DNA of 64,000 nt from Vibrio sp. STUT-A11 (GCF_026000435.1 NZ_AP026763.1:1550001-1614000), one strand, 5' to 3'; counted from the stretch's first letter, positions 7,756 through 16,268 are shown. A program made the numbers and translations. Notes: generated from the sequence alone by a model not told the origin.

Positions 7756-9089
7756 CTGGCGGATCCCCTCATAATTCACCTAAGCCACAAGTGTGTGTGA
7801 GACGTTGATATTCCAACATAGCCCAATGATATTGGGATCCTTTTATTTGGTATCTCCGATGACAACGTACCTCTTTACCCAGTCTAGGGATGGATAGTAC
7901 TCGGCGATGTTTGATGGTGTTGGCTTGGAAGTCATAATGCCATTGAGCTTGCATGGCGATTAAGCCATTCCACCACATGATGATTTCTGCCATTAGCGCC
8001 ATGAGCAGCAGGATATCGATACGATTCGTACAGCGAGTTCGATTGTGGCGCAGTGCCAATCCGTAAGCGGGGCTTTTTAGATCTCGAAACGACTCTTCAA
8101 TCTGCATTCTTTTGGCGTATAAGCGAGTGATTTTAACGCCATTCAATACCTGATTGGGGATGTTTGTTACTAGAAGCCAAGGCTCTTTTGCACCTTTGTG
8201 GAATACTTTTCCTGCTGAATGCTTTTGGCAGGTTCGGCTGTGTCGATGGGGTTTTCTGCCTTTAGGTTGACTCTTGTATAAGTAGGCAAAGCATGTGAGC
8301 GGCGAACGCCGTGCTAATTGGCTTTCCCCTAAAAACTGCGGCGTGTCAGTTGCCTGAGGATAGAAGGTCTTGTTCCATTGCCAAGGTGCATCACCACATT
8401 TGATCGAGACTTCGCCACGTACGCGTCCCAACCAGAACCAACCTTTATTGGCGACTTGCCGAAACCATGTATTTCTAAATCCAGCATCCGAGACAATGAT
8501 AGGAGTGCAGCCTTCGGGCAGGAGCGTTTGAAGCTTATCGAGAAAGTATTGATGGCTCTTTGGAGAGTTGTAGTTTTTGTATTCAAACGCCTGCTCATAA
8601 AGCGTGACGGCTCGACCTTTAACGGCGACTGAAGCGCGCAATGTCATATAACGTAGCTGCTCACGAACATCTGACCAATCAACGAGCACCACAGGAAAAG
8701 GGTTGGCACGGGTAATAAAGGACGCATGCCACCTATAAATGGCGTCTTTTTCACGGTGTAGGTTGCGATTACCGAGCAATCGGTCGATACGTTTAATCGC
8801 ATGCTTTACGGTGGTATCGGTGTCGAGTGCGCGCCCAATTTTGGTCAATGTGAGATCAGAGCCGTCGAGTACAGTTTTGGTTGCAAGCATCAGAGATCTC
8901 AGTCGTTTTTTGTGAATGTCAGGGCATTGATTCTCGAGAGTTTGCTGTAGAATTTGAATGTCGCGCATCGTTAGGGTTCCCTATTAAATCCATTTAATCA
9001 GGTGTGTTTTTGGCGAAATTCATTAGATCAGAATGAGCGATGCGCGTCTACTCATTGTTTTATATAGAAATTATGAGGGGATTCGTAAG
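7756..9089 (-). mobile_element. IS4-family (IS10 group) insertion sequence, copy 2
   Basis: This 1,334-bp element shows no visible difference from copy 1 and is flanked by a perfect 9-bp duplication AATGCGGCG (7747-7755 and 9090-9098). It has the same orientation and the same position in the attC core as copies 1 and 3. Confidence 0.93.
7769..8968 (-). CDS. IS10-type DDE transposase
   Basis: This 399-residue transposase has the same amino-acid sequence as the copy at 1560, including the DDE residues in VDWSD, VSDAGF and the YAKRMQIEE signature. The identity implies recent transposition or conversion between copies. Confidence 0.95.
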   Translation of the reverse strand: MRDIQILQQTLENQCPDIHKKRLRSLMLATKTVLDGSDLTLTKIGRALDTDTTVKHAIKRIDRLLGNRNLHREKDAIYRWHASFITRANPFPVVLVDWSDVREQLRYMTLRASVAVKGRAVTLYEQAFEYKNYNSPKSHQYFLDKLQTLLPEGCTPIIVSDAGFRNTWFRQVANKGWFWLGRVRGEVSIKCGDAPWQWNKTFYPQATDTPQFLGESQLARRSPLTCFAYLYKSQPKGRKPHRHSRTCQKHSAGKVFHKGAKEPWLLVTNIPNQVLNGVKITRLYAKRMQIEESFRDLKSPAYGLALRHNRTRCTNRIDILLLMALMAEIIMWWNGLIAMQAQWHYDFQANTIKHRRVLSIPRLGKEVRCHRRYQIKGSQYHWAMLEYQRLTHTCGLGEL

Positions 9090-9120
9090 AATGCGGCGTT
9101 ATGTTCTAGGGAGAAATCAA

Positions 9121-9492
9121 GTGGTTGAACGGATTACTTACGAAAGCTTACCTCAAATCGCAGGGCCTTATGTCCATGCAACAAAGCACGATAAAACGCT
9201 TTATATATCAGGGCTTACAGCTTATGGAACAGAAGCTCAAACCTTTGGTCTGAAAGAGCAAACTAAAGAGATCTTGGAGCAAATCTCAGAAGTCCTTAGG
9301 TTAGAGAAACGCTTAAAAAGCGATCTGGTGAAACTGACAATTTTTGTTCGTGACATGTCAATGTTAGGCAGCATCCGAGAGCTACTTTTCAATTTCTATG
9401 ACGGCAATTTACCAGCATGCTCACTGGTAGAAGTATCCAAGCTAATTCACGCGGATTTACAGATAGAAATTGAGGCCGTCGTAGCGCTGTAA
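9121..9492 (+). CDS. RidA-family (YjgF/YER057c) protein
   Basis: This 123-residue protein has the RidA family order: IAGPYVHATKHDKTLYISGLTAYG near the N-terminus, QTKEILEQISEVL in the helix, LVKLTIFVRDMSML, and the ending PACSLVEVSKLIHADLQIEIEAVVAL, where canonical RidA has the P-R-x-x-x-E-V region. The Arg of the RidA active site is replaced (PACSLVEV), so imine deaminase activity is doubtful and it may belong to a non-deaminating branch. I chose GTG 9121, with AGGGAG at 9108-9113; an in-frame ATG at 9091 falls inside the attC core. Confidence 0.8.
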   Translation: MVERITYESLPQIAGPYVHATKHDKTLYISGLTAYGTEAQTFGLKEQTKEILEQISEVLRLEKRLKSDLVKLTIFVRDMSMLGSIRELLFNFYDGNLPACSLVEVSKLIHADLQIEIEAVVAL

Positions 9493-9501
9493 GTACGAAC
9501 A

Positions 9502-9625
9502 TAACAAGCAATTTAAGAGGGATTCACAACGCTTGGCATTTTTGCTTCTACTTCAAATTTAGTGTTTATGGCACAATGCTTTAGGTTTGGGAGGTGGCGT
9601 TGTTCACCCCTTAATTGGGCGTTAT
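9502..9625 (+). repeat. attC site 11
   Basis: VCR-type site from TAACAAGCAA to GCGTTAT, closely similar to attC 8 and attC 12. Confidence 0.9.
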
Positions 9626-9653
9626 ATTTTTAATCAATTTTCGAGTCAAAATT

Positions 9654-10118
9654 ATGGATGAAAGAAGTAGAGTTTATCTGGAGCAATACCTGAATTCTTT
9701 ACCTGATGAAGTTGCTTCCAAATACACTTCGTTCAGCTCAGACTATTTCTGTGCAGATGAACACAATGCTAATCTCTGTGCCGAGTTAATCCTTCATGGT
9801 GAAAAGCGTGCATCATGCAGCTTAGACTATTGGTACAGTGAAAAAGGCGATCCAATGCCAGTTGTTGGACACCTTCAAGTGGTGACAAACTGGGATGGTA
9901 TGCCGATTTGTATTATAGAAATGACGTCTGTAACCAAGCAAAAATACAGGGAAGTAACACCGGAGTTCGCGGCTTTAGAAGGTGAGGGTGATAAGACTCT
10001 AGCTTGGTGGCGGGAGGCGCATTGGAATTTCTTCTCGAAAGAGTGCGTAGAGCTAGGAATATCACCGTCGGAAGATATGTTGCTGGTTCTAGAGCAGTTC
10101 AAAGTGGTGTACAAATAA
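9654..10118 (+). CDS. ASCH-domain protein
   Basis: This 154-residue protein has the ASCH layout: LILHGEKRASCSLDYWY with the conserved G-x-K-R/T region, VVGHLQVVTNWDGMPICIIEMTSV (the beta-barrel core), then GEGDKTLAWWREAHWNFF with the conserved W-x-x-x-H. ASCH domains have a PUA-like RNA-binding fold, and some members hydrolyse N4-acetylcytidine; the exact substrate cannot be told here. ATG 9654 was chosen because homologous length starts near MDERSRVYLEQY; upstream frame lies in attC. It is the only gene of its cassette. Confidence 0.82.
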   Translation: MDERSRVYLEQYLNSLPDEVASKYTSFSSDYFCADEHNANLCAELILHGEKRASCSLDYWYSEKGDPMPVVGHLQVVTNWDGMPICIIEMTSVTKQKYREVTPEFAALEGEGDKTLAWWREAHWNFFSKECVELGISPSEDMLLVLEQFKVVYK

Positions 10119-10123
10119 AAATA

Positions 10124-10246
10124 TAACAAACAATTTAAGAGGGATTCCCAACGCTTGGCATTTTTGCTTCTACTTCAAATTTAGTGGTTACGGTACAATG
10201 CGTTAGGTTGGGTGGTAGCGTTGCTCACCCCTTAATTGGGCGTTAG
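10124..10246 (+). repeat. attC site 12
   Basis: VCR-type site from TAACAAACAA to GCGTTAG. Confidence 0.9.
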
Positions 10247-10673
10247 TACTGGATTGGCATCAACGGTAAAATTTTCGGAGTTTATCGGTTTCTTTTCCTA
10301 GCTTTACACCTGGTTAAATGTGCCTTTCACGTTCTTTCCGGTGGCACTATATGAGTTGTGTTCGCGTTGATTTCACCGTTTACGGTTTCTAACTTTCGGG
10401 TTATTTCTTTGGTGTGGTTTCTTTGATGCTGGGAAATTTTCGTCAAACACTGAGTTTCTTTGGCGCGGTTGTTTAATCCTGAAGACCGTATCCTTTGCTA
10501 ATTTGAAAACGGTGAAAATAGGTCAGTTAAGCAAGTTTTTCTTCTCGCCAACTTGCGTTTTGAGATTGAGTTCTAGTTTGGCAGTTGTCCCTTTAGCTTC
10601 AGCGTTTTAAGTCTTAATTTTCGTGCTATATTTCAATATCTTGGCATGTACCAAAGGTTAACGGGCAGCGTAC
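10247..10673 (+). other. ORF-less cassette, family A copy 2
   Basis: About 427 bp, closely similar to copies 3 and 4 and less so to copy 1. It starts TACTGG and ends GCGTAC before the next TAAC. No conserved ORF is visible. The conserved CACGTTCTTTCCGGTGGCAC block lies at about 10328-10347. Confidence 0.6.
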
Positions 10674-10794
10674 TAACAAACAATTCAAGAGGGATTCGTA
10701 ACGCGTGGCATTTTTACTATGCGTTAATTTTAGTGATTAAGGTGGTTTGCGGTGGCATCGGTGTTGCGTTACTCACCCCTTAATTGGGCGTTAT
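10674..10794 (+). repeat. attC site 13
   Basis: VCR-type site from TAACAAACAA to GCGTTAT. Confidence 0.9.
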
Positions 10795-10810
10795 AACCTT
10801 AGAGGGAAAA

Positions 10811-11287
10811 ATGGAACTTAGAGCATTTGAAAAAGAAGACCATGACCTGCTTATCGGGTGGATCGACTCGGATAAATTGAATTATCAATGGGGTGGTCCA
10901 AACTTTGAGTTTCCATTGGATTCAGTGCAAATTTCTAAACATTGTTCTCAAGCGCAAGTGTTTCCCTTTATCTTCGTTGTTGCAGGTCAGAGTGCTGGCT
11001 ATGTTGAACTATTCAAAGTTTCAGCGTCACATTTTAGAATTTGCCGGGTATTTGTTTCGGACGGCTTTCGTGGAAAGGGCATTTCAAAGCTCATGCTTGG
11101 TCAGTTAGTCGAGCTAGCAAAAGAAAAATACTGCGCTAGCTTACTGTCATTGGCCGTATTTGAACGAAACATAGTTGCGAGAAATTGTTATGAGTCTCTT
11201 GGTTTTACCGTGACATCGCGTGAAAATGGCTCTCGTTCTTTCGACGGTGAGGTTTGGGGTCTTTTACGCATGGAAAAACGGTTATAA
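10811..11287 (+). CDS. GNAT-family N-acetyltransferase
   Basis: This 158-residue GNAT protein starts at ATG 10811 behind AGAGGGA (10801-10807). It begins MELRAFEKEDHDLLIGWI, a RimJ/RimL-like entry. CRVFVSDGFRGKGISKLMLGQLVELAK carries the R-G-K-G-x-[SG] acetyl-CoA loop, and SLAVFERNIVARNCYESLGFTV is the N-x-x-A-x-x-x-Y-x-x-L-G-F motif. The acceptor substrate is unknown. It is unrelated in detail to the GNAT cassettes at 3638 and 14565. Confidence 0.88.
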   Translation: MELRAFEKEDHDLLIGWIDSDKLNYQWGGPNFEFPLDSVQISKHCSQAQVFPFIFVVAGQSAGYVELFKVSASHFRICRVFVSDGFRGKGISKLMLGQLVELAKEKYCASLLSLAVFERNIVARNCYESLGFTVTSRENGSRSFDGEVWGLLRMEKRL

Positions 11288-11406
11288 CAAAGCGTTTAAG
11301 ACGGATTCACAACGCTTGGCATTTTTGGTTTAATTTGGCTTAAGTGTTTACGGCACAATGGCTTAGGTCGAGTGGTCGCGTTGTTCACCACTTAATGCGG
11401 CGTTAG
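11285..11406 (+). repeat. attC site 14
   Basis: VCR-type site from TAACAAAGCG to GCGTTAG, starting at the stop of the GNAT gene. Confidence 0.9.
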
Positions 11407-11834
11407 TACTGGATGGGCATCAAAGGTAAAATTTCCGGTGTTTATCGGTTTCTTTTCCTTGCTTTGCACCTGATCAAATGTGCCTTTCACGTTCTTTCCG
11501 GTGGCACTATATGTGTAGAGTTTGTTGTCACTTCACTGTTTACGGTTTCTAACTTTCGGGCTATTTCTTTGGTGTGGTTTCTTTGATGTTGGGAAATTTT
11601 CGTCAAAAACTGAGTTTTTCTGTCGCTGTCGTTTAGTTCTGAAGCCCTTATCCTTTGTTAATTTGAAAGCGGTGAAAATAGGGCGGTTAAGCAAGTTTTT
11701 CTTCTCGCCAACTTGCGTTTTGAGAGTGAGTTCTAGTTTGGCAGTTGTCCCTTTAGCTTCCGCGTTTTAAGCTTCAGTGTTCGTGCTATATTTTAATATC
11801 TTGGCGTGTGCCAAAGGCTTTAAGGGCAGCGTAC
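11407..11834 (+). other. ORF-less cassette, family A copy 3
   Basis: Close relative of copies 2 and 4. Short open frames are present but differ between copies by frame and stop positions, which argues against coding. The ends are TACTGG at the left and GCGTAC at the right. Confidence 0.6.
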
Positions 11835-11956
11835 TAACAAAGCGTTTAAGAGGGATTTGGCACGCGTGGCATTTTTGGTTTGCAGTGGGTTCAGTGTTAA
11901 AGGCGCTGTGCGGTAGCTTTGGTGTTGCGTGCCGGCACCCCTTAACGCGGCGTTAT
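11835..11956 (+). repeat. attC site 15
   Basis: VCR-type site from TAACAAAGCG to GCGTTAT. Its inner sequence, with TTGGCACGCGTGGC and GTGCCGGCAC, resembles attC 16 and attC 20. Confidence 0.9.
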
Positions 11957-12455
11957 ATGCCAGATGAAGAAAGCCTAAAAATTCAGGTTAATAACCTTGG
12001 TGTTCAGCGTTGAGTTTTGGCCTTTGGGCGTCGAGATTTTTCAGTTTCAATTCTAGTTTTCTTTGGTTCGTGGCTCGCTTTCGGGCTGCCGGTCGCAGAT
12101 GGTTTTATTCTTTGGTGCTGGTAATGCCAGGTCAATTTAGGCAACACCTGCTGCTGAAATTCAGCTCTGTGAAATTGCCTTTCTAAAAGCGGATTTGCTT
12201 GCTGAGAGGGCGCTTTCTCTGTTGTGGTGAGTCCTTGTGGTTTCAGTGAGTTTGTTGAAAGATCTCATTGTGAAATTGCCGTTCCAAAAGCACTTTTTGG
12301 TGTCGTCAGTCCGTTTTCTGCGGCGTTGAAAATTCCAAGTGGTTTCAGTGGCAAGTCGCCGCAAGTCTAAGCCTGACTTAAGTGCATCAAGGCACATAAA
12401 AATCATGGTTTCAAAGCTGGGCTTGGCTTAAAATTTCGGCTTAAACGATCACATA
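11957..12455 (+). other. ORF-less cassette, family B diverged copy
   Basis: About 500 bp. The right two thirds (about 12150-12410) align with family B cassettes, with shared pieces such as GTGGTTTCAGTGAGTTTGTTG and CACTTTTTGGTG; the left third differs. No ORF with a ribosome site is seen on either strand. Confidence 0.5.
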
Positions 12456-12577
12456 TAACAAAGCGTTTAAGAGGGATTTGGCACGCGTGGCATTTTTAAT
12501 ATGCGTTGAGTTCAGTGTTTATGGCGCTGTGCGGTAGCTTTTGTATTGCGTGCCGGCACCCCTTAACGCGGCGTTAG
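12456..12577 (+). repeat. attC site 16
   Basis: VCR-type site from TAACAAAGCG to GCGTTAG. Confidence 0.9.
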
Positions 12578-13067
12578 TTTGCAAGAGGAAAAACGCAGCT
12601 ATATCGCAAGATCTAGTGGTAAAAGCTCAAAGTCGAAATTTTCGTATCGGCGTTCAATTTCAGTGTTAACTAGCGTGGTGAAAATCCAAAATTGGCATCG
12701 TTTCAACGGTTGATTTGTTCTTTGGTGCGGCGACTTTTGGGTTAACTGAGTTGAACTTTTTTGCTGAAACTCTGCTCGTTGAGTTTGTTGGTACAAAAGC
12801 CGATTTACTCGCTGAAATGACGTTTTCTCTGGTGTGGTGGGTTCCACGTGGTTTCAGTGACTTTGTTGAAAGTCCGCATTGTGAGATTGGTTTTCCAAAA
12901 GCGCTTTTTGGTGTTGTGAGTTCGTTTTCTGCGGCGTTGTTTGTTCCACGTGGTTTCATTGAGTAGCCGCTTTGAGACCACGCCTGACGTAAGTGCATCA
13001 AAGCACATAAAGTTTATTGTTTGCAAAGTTTAAAATAACGTAAAATCAACGCTTTGGGTCTGCAAAC
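12578..13067 (+). other. ORF-less cassette, family B copy 2
   Basis: Base for base the same as the cassette at 4205-4694 as far as I can read, including the 102-bp internal direct repeat. Its attC also matches up to the point where the IS interrupts it. Confidence 0.65.
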
Positions 13068-13184
13068 TAACAAACTGCTCAAGAGGGATTCGCAACGCGT
13101 GGCATTTTCACTATGCGTTGAATTTAGTGATTAAGGCGGTATGCGGCGGCTACAGTATTGCGTTGCTCACCCCTTAGCAGGGCG

Positions 13185-14518
13185 CTGGCGGATCCCCTCA
13201 TAATTCACCTAAGCCACAAGTGTGTGTGAGACGTTGATATTCCAACATAGCCCAATGATATTGGGATCCTTTTATTTGGTATCTCCGATGACAACGTACC
13301 TCTTTACCCAGTCTAGGGATGGATAGTACTCGGCGATGTTTGATGGTGTTGGCTTGGAAGTCATAATGCCATTGAGCTTGCATGGCGATTAAGCCATTCC
13401 ACCACATGATGATTTCTGCCATTAGCGCCATGAGCAGCAGGATATCGATACGATTCGTACAGCGAGTTCGATTGTGGCGCAGTGCCAATCCGTAAGCGGG
13501 GCTTTTTAGATCTCGAAACGACTCTTCAATCTGCATTCTTTTGGCGTATAAGCGAGTGATTTTAACGCCATTCAATACCTGATTGGGGATGTTTGTTACT
13601 AGAAGCCAAGGCTCTTTTGCACCTCTGTGGAATACTTTTTCTGCTGAATGCTTTTGGCAGGTTCGGCTGTGTCGATGGGGTTTTCTGCCTTTAGGTTGGC
13701 TCTTGTATAAATAGGCAAAGCATGTGAGCGGCGAACGCCGTGCTAATTGGCTTTCCCCTAAAAACTGCGGTTTGTCAGTTGCCTGAGGATAGAAGGTCTT
13801 GTTCCATTGCCAAGGGGCATCACCACATTTGATCGAGACTTCGCCACGTACGCGTCCCAACCAGAACCAACCTTTGTTGGCGACTTGCCGAAACCATGTA
13901 TTTCTAAATCCAGCATCCGAGACAATGATGGGAGTGCAGCCTTCGGGCAGGAGCGTTTGAAGCTTATCGAGAAAGTATTGATGGCTCTTTGGAGAGTTGT
14001 AGTTTTTGTATTCAAACGCCTGCTCATAAAGCGTGACGGCTCGACCTTTAACGGCGACTGAAGCGCGCAATGTCATATAACGTAGCTGCTCACGAACATC
14101 TGACCAATCAACGAGCACCACAGGAAAAGGGTTGGCACGGGTAATAAAGGACGCATGCCACCTATAAATGGCGTCTTTTTCACGGTGTAGGTTGCGATTA
14201 CCGAGCAATCGGTCGATACGTTTAATCGCATGCTTTACGGTGGTATCGGTGTCGAGTGCGCGCCCAATTTTGGTCAATGTGAGATCAGAGCCGTCGAGTA
14301 CAGTTTTGGTTGCAAGCATCAGAGATCTCAGTCGTTTTTTGTGAATGTCAGGGCATTGATTCTCGAGAGTTTGCTGTAGAATTTGAATGTCGCGCATCGT
14401 TAGGGTTCCCTATTAAATCCATTTAATCAGGTGTGTTTTTGGCGAAATTCATTAGATCAGAATGAGCGATGCGCATCTACTCATTGTTTTATATAGAAAT
14501 TATGAGGGGATTCGTAAG
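13185..14518 (-). mobile_element. IS4-family (IS10 group) insertion sequence, copy 3
   Basis: This 1,334-bp element is nearly identical to copies 1 and 2. About ten differences cluster between roughly 13625 and 13930, with one more near 14475. The flanking 9-mers differ (AGCAGGGCG left, AATTGGGCG right), so it is not a simple insertion product; recombination between two IS copies that sat in different attC sites would explain this. Confidence 0.92.
13198..14397 (-). CDS. IS10-type DDE transposase, variant copy
   Basis: This 399-residue transposase differs from the other two copies at three residues in the middle of the protein (T to K in ATDKPQF, G to E in HSAEKVF, K to R in HRGAKEPW). All catalytic landmarks are retained, so it is probably functional. 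Confidence 0.94.
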   Translation of the reverse strand: MRDIQILQQTLENQCPDIHKKRLRSLMLATKTVLDGSDLTLTKIGRALDTDTTVKHAIKRIDRLLGNRNLHREKDAIYRWHASFITRANPFPVVLVDWSDVREQLRYMTLRASVAVKGRAVTLYEQAFEYKNYNSPKSHQYFLDKLQTLLPEGCTPIIVSDAGFRNTWFRQVANKGWFWLGRVRGEVSIKCGDAPWQWNKTFYPQATDKPQFLGESQLARRSPLTCFAYLYKSQPKGRKPHRHSRTCQKHSAEKVFHRGAKEPWLLVTNIPNQVLNGVKITRLYAKRMQIEESFRDLKSPAYGLALRHNRTRCTNRIDILLLMALMAEIIMWWNGLIAMQAQWHYDFQANTIKHRRVLSIPRLGKEVRCHRRYQIKGSQYHWAMLEYQRLTHTCGLGEL

Positions 14519-14564
14519 AATTGGGCGTTATAAGCTTTCATTAAAAAATAGTCTGGAGAGTATT

Positions 14565-14999
14565 TTGTTTGTAACTCGTCAAGCTGAAGTTGAAGATTAC
14601 GATTTCTTGCTTAATCTCAAGAAAGCGGCAGAATATGAGCCTATCAAAGCCATTTTTGGTTGGGATGAAAGTGTTCAAAGAGAGATTCATCACTGTGAGT
14701 GGGAAGAGTCTAAGCCAACAGTTATTGAAATTAACGGCTCCCGTGTTGGTAGCTACTTAGTACAGTTAAAATCTGACCATTTGTATTTTGGTCGCTTTTC
14801 CTTACTGCCAGAATATCAAGCCAACGGTATCGGTAGCCAAGTACTGAAATCTGTCATTGAACTTTCGGAACAAAAGTCGTTACCGATTAAACTTTGTTAC
14901 TTGCAAGGCAATCGAGTAGGGCAGCTTTACAAAAGGTTAGGCTTTGAGGTCATAGAGCAGGACAAACAGTTCGTGCACATGCTCAAGCCACGCTTATAA
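14565..14999 (+). CDS. GNAT-family N-acetyltransferase
   Basis: This 144-residue GNAT protein begins FVTRQAEVEDYDFLLNLKK and continues AIFGWDESVQ. FSLLPEYQANGIGSQVLKSVIEL is the acetyl-CoA-binding motif (Q-x-x-G-I-G-S), and NRVGQLYKRLGFEV the closing motif. I chose TTG 14565 because GGAG at 14555-14558 lies 6 bases upstream and typical family members start at this point; no ATG or GTG fits better. The long frame reaching back to 14469 runs into the IS end and is an insertion by-product. Confidence 0.82.
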   Translation: MFVTRQAEVEDYDFLLNLKKAAEYEPIKAIFGWDESVQREIHHCEWEESKPTVIEINGSRVGSYLVQLKSDHLYFGRFSLLPEYQANGIGSQVLKSVIELSEQKSLPIKLCYLQGNRVGQLYKRLGFEVIEQDKQFVHMLKPRL

Positions 15000-15117
15000 C
15001 AAAGCGTTTAAGACGGATTCCCCACGCTTGGCATTTTTGGTTTGGGTTCAGTCCAGTGTTTATGGCGTCCAAATTAAGTGTTGTGGTAGCGTTGCTCACC
15101 ACTTAACGCGGCGTTAT
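14997..15117 (+). repeat. attC site 18
   Basis: VCR-type site from TAACAAAGCG to GCGTTAT, overlapping the stop codon of the preceding GNAT gene. Confidence 0.9.
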
Positions 15118-15413
15118 GCGCCAAAGATTGGATTTACATCCATACTCTTATGCAAGATTCTTATGATCTGGATGTTTTGGCTACCAATTTGCTGATAAAA
15201 AATCACATGGCTTCCTTGTGGAAATTTTCGGTAGCCATCTTTGATTTCATCACAAGTTTTACCGATATCAGGATTTTCAGCGAGTAGCCAAAATGATTCA
15301 TCGAATTGTTTGAGATAAATATTTCGTTGCTCGCGACCCCACCTGCGAGAGGTAAATAAGGCAATATCTTTTAAATCGGATTTTGCCTTGTTGGTTAGTT
15401 GGAATGGTTTCAT
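15114..15413 (-). CDS. parE: ParE-family toxin
   Basis: This 99-residue RelE/ParE-superfamily toxin shows the ParE pattern: LTNKAKSDLKDIALFTSRRWG at the N-terminus (two helices), FDESFWLLAENPDIGKTCDEIKDGYRKFPQGSHVIFYQ in the core, and IQIIRILHKSMDVN at the end. ParE toxins inhibit gyrase. It overlaps parD by four bases (ATGA). The TAA stop is read from the TTA of the attC core at 15114-15116, the same arrangement as in the ccdB cassette. Confidence 0.9.
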   Translation of the reverse strand: MKPFQLTNKAKSDLKDIALFTSRRWGREQRNIYLKQFDESFWLLAENPDIGKTCDEIKDGYRKFPQGSHVIFYQQIGSQNIQIIRILHKSMDVNPIFGA

Positions 15414-15652
15414 TTTCTTTCTTCGCTATCTAGTTCACTGATAAACGAATCGAGGTCATAATCAGCCAGACCACTTTCTTCACCTTCAACGAGCAGTTGT
15501 CGTAAAGTGTTCATTTTCGTTTCTTGTGTTTCGAGTAAACGTAGGGCGGAACGAATTACTTCACTTGCTGAGCCATAGCGTCCACTTTGGATTTGGCTAC
15601 TAATGAAACCATCAAAGTGGTCGCCGAGAGTGATGCTAGTATTTTTAGCCAT
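15410..15652 (-). CDS. parD: ParD-family antitoxin
   Basis: This 80-residue protein has an N-terminal ribbon-helix-helix (SITLGDHFDGFISSQIQSGRYGSASEVIRSALRLLE), the classic ParD/CC2985-type sequence, and an acidic C-terminal tail ending ELDSEERK that binds the toxin. It is the first gene of the operon, read against the array. Autorepression is expected, with the promoter in about 15653-15718. Confidence 0.9.
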   Translation of the reverse strand: MAKNTSITLGDHFDGFISSQIQSGRYGSASEVIRSALRLLETQETKMNTLRQLLVEGEESGLADYDLDSFISELDSEERK

Positions 15653-15718
15653 TGTAATCTCCTAATACCAAATAGTACCTAATTATGGTGTTAATTTGAG
15701 GTAATCGCAAGTGGCGCA

Positions 15719-15841
15719 TAACAAAGCATTTAAGACGGATTCCCAACGCTTGGCATTCTTGGTTTGATTCAGCTTTAGTGTCGACTGCACAATGGATTAA
15801 GTGTGGTGGCATGCGTTGCTCACCACTTAAGCGGGCGTTAG
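15719..15841 (+). repeat. attC site 19
   Basis: VCR-type site from TAACAAAGCA to GCGTTAG. Confidence 0.9.
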
Positions 15842-16268
15842 TACTGGATTGGCATCAACGGTAAAATTTTCGGGGTTTATCGGTTTCTTTTCCTTGCTTT
15901 ACACCTGAAGTAATGTGCCTTTCACGTTCTTTCCGGTGGCACTATATGACTTGTGTTCGCGTTGATTTCACCGTTTACGGTTTCTAACTTTCGGGCTATT
16001 TCTCTGGTGTGGCTTGTTTGGAGTTGAGAGATTTTCGTCAAAAAACGAATTTCTTTGGTGAGGTTGTTTAGTTCTGAAGCCCGTCTTCTTTGCTAATTGG
16101 AAAATGGTGAAATAGGGCAGTTAAGCAAGTTTTTCTTCTCGCCAACTTGCGTTTTGAGAGTGAGTTCTAGTTTGGCAGTTGTCCCTTTAGCTTCCGCGTT
16201 TTAAGCTTCAGTGTTCGTGCTATATTTCAATATGTTGGTGTGTGCCAAAGGCTTTAAGGGCAGCGTAC
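15842..16268 (+). other. ORF-less cassette, family A copy 4
   Basis: Close relative of copies 2 and 3 (TACTGGATTGGCATCAACGG at the left, GCAGCGTAC at the right). No conserved ORF. The region shared with copy 3 extends through the following attC. Confidence 0.6.

Larger units (their letters stand above)
7637..9099 (+). repeat. attC site 10, split by an IS
   Basis: The left part (7637-7755) runs from TAACAAAGCA to AATGCGGCG. The second IS10-like copy follows, and the site resumes at 9090 with the duplicated AATGCGGCG and then TTAT. Confidence 0.88.
13068..14530 (+). repeat. attC site 17, split by an IS with mismatched flanks
   Basis: The left part (13068-13184) equals attC 6 up to AGCAGGGCG. 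After the IS, the sequence is AATTGGGCG then TTAT (14519-14530), which does not duplicate the left 9 bp. Confidence 0.85.

Noticed and set aside
9040..9120. Upstream extension of the RidA frame into the IS end (similar at 14469)
   Set aside because: The frame is open by chance through the IS right end; ribosome sites and homology place starts after the attC core.
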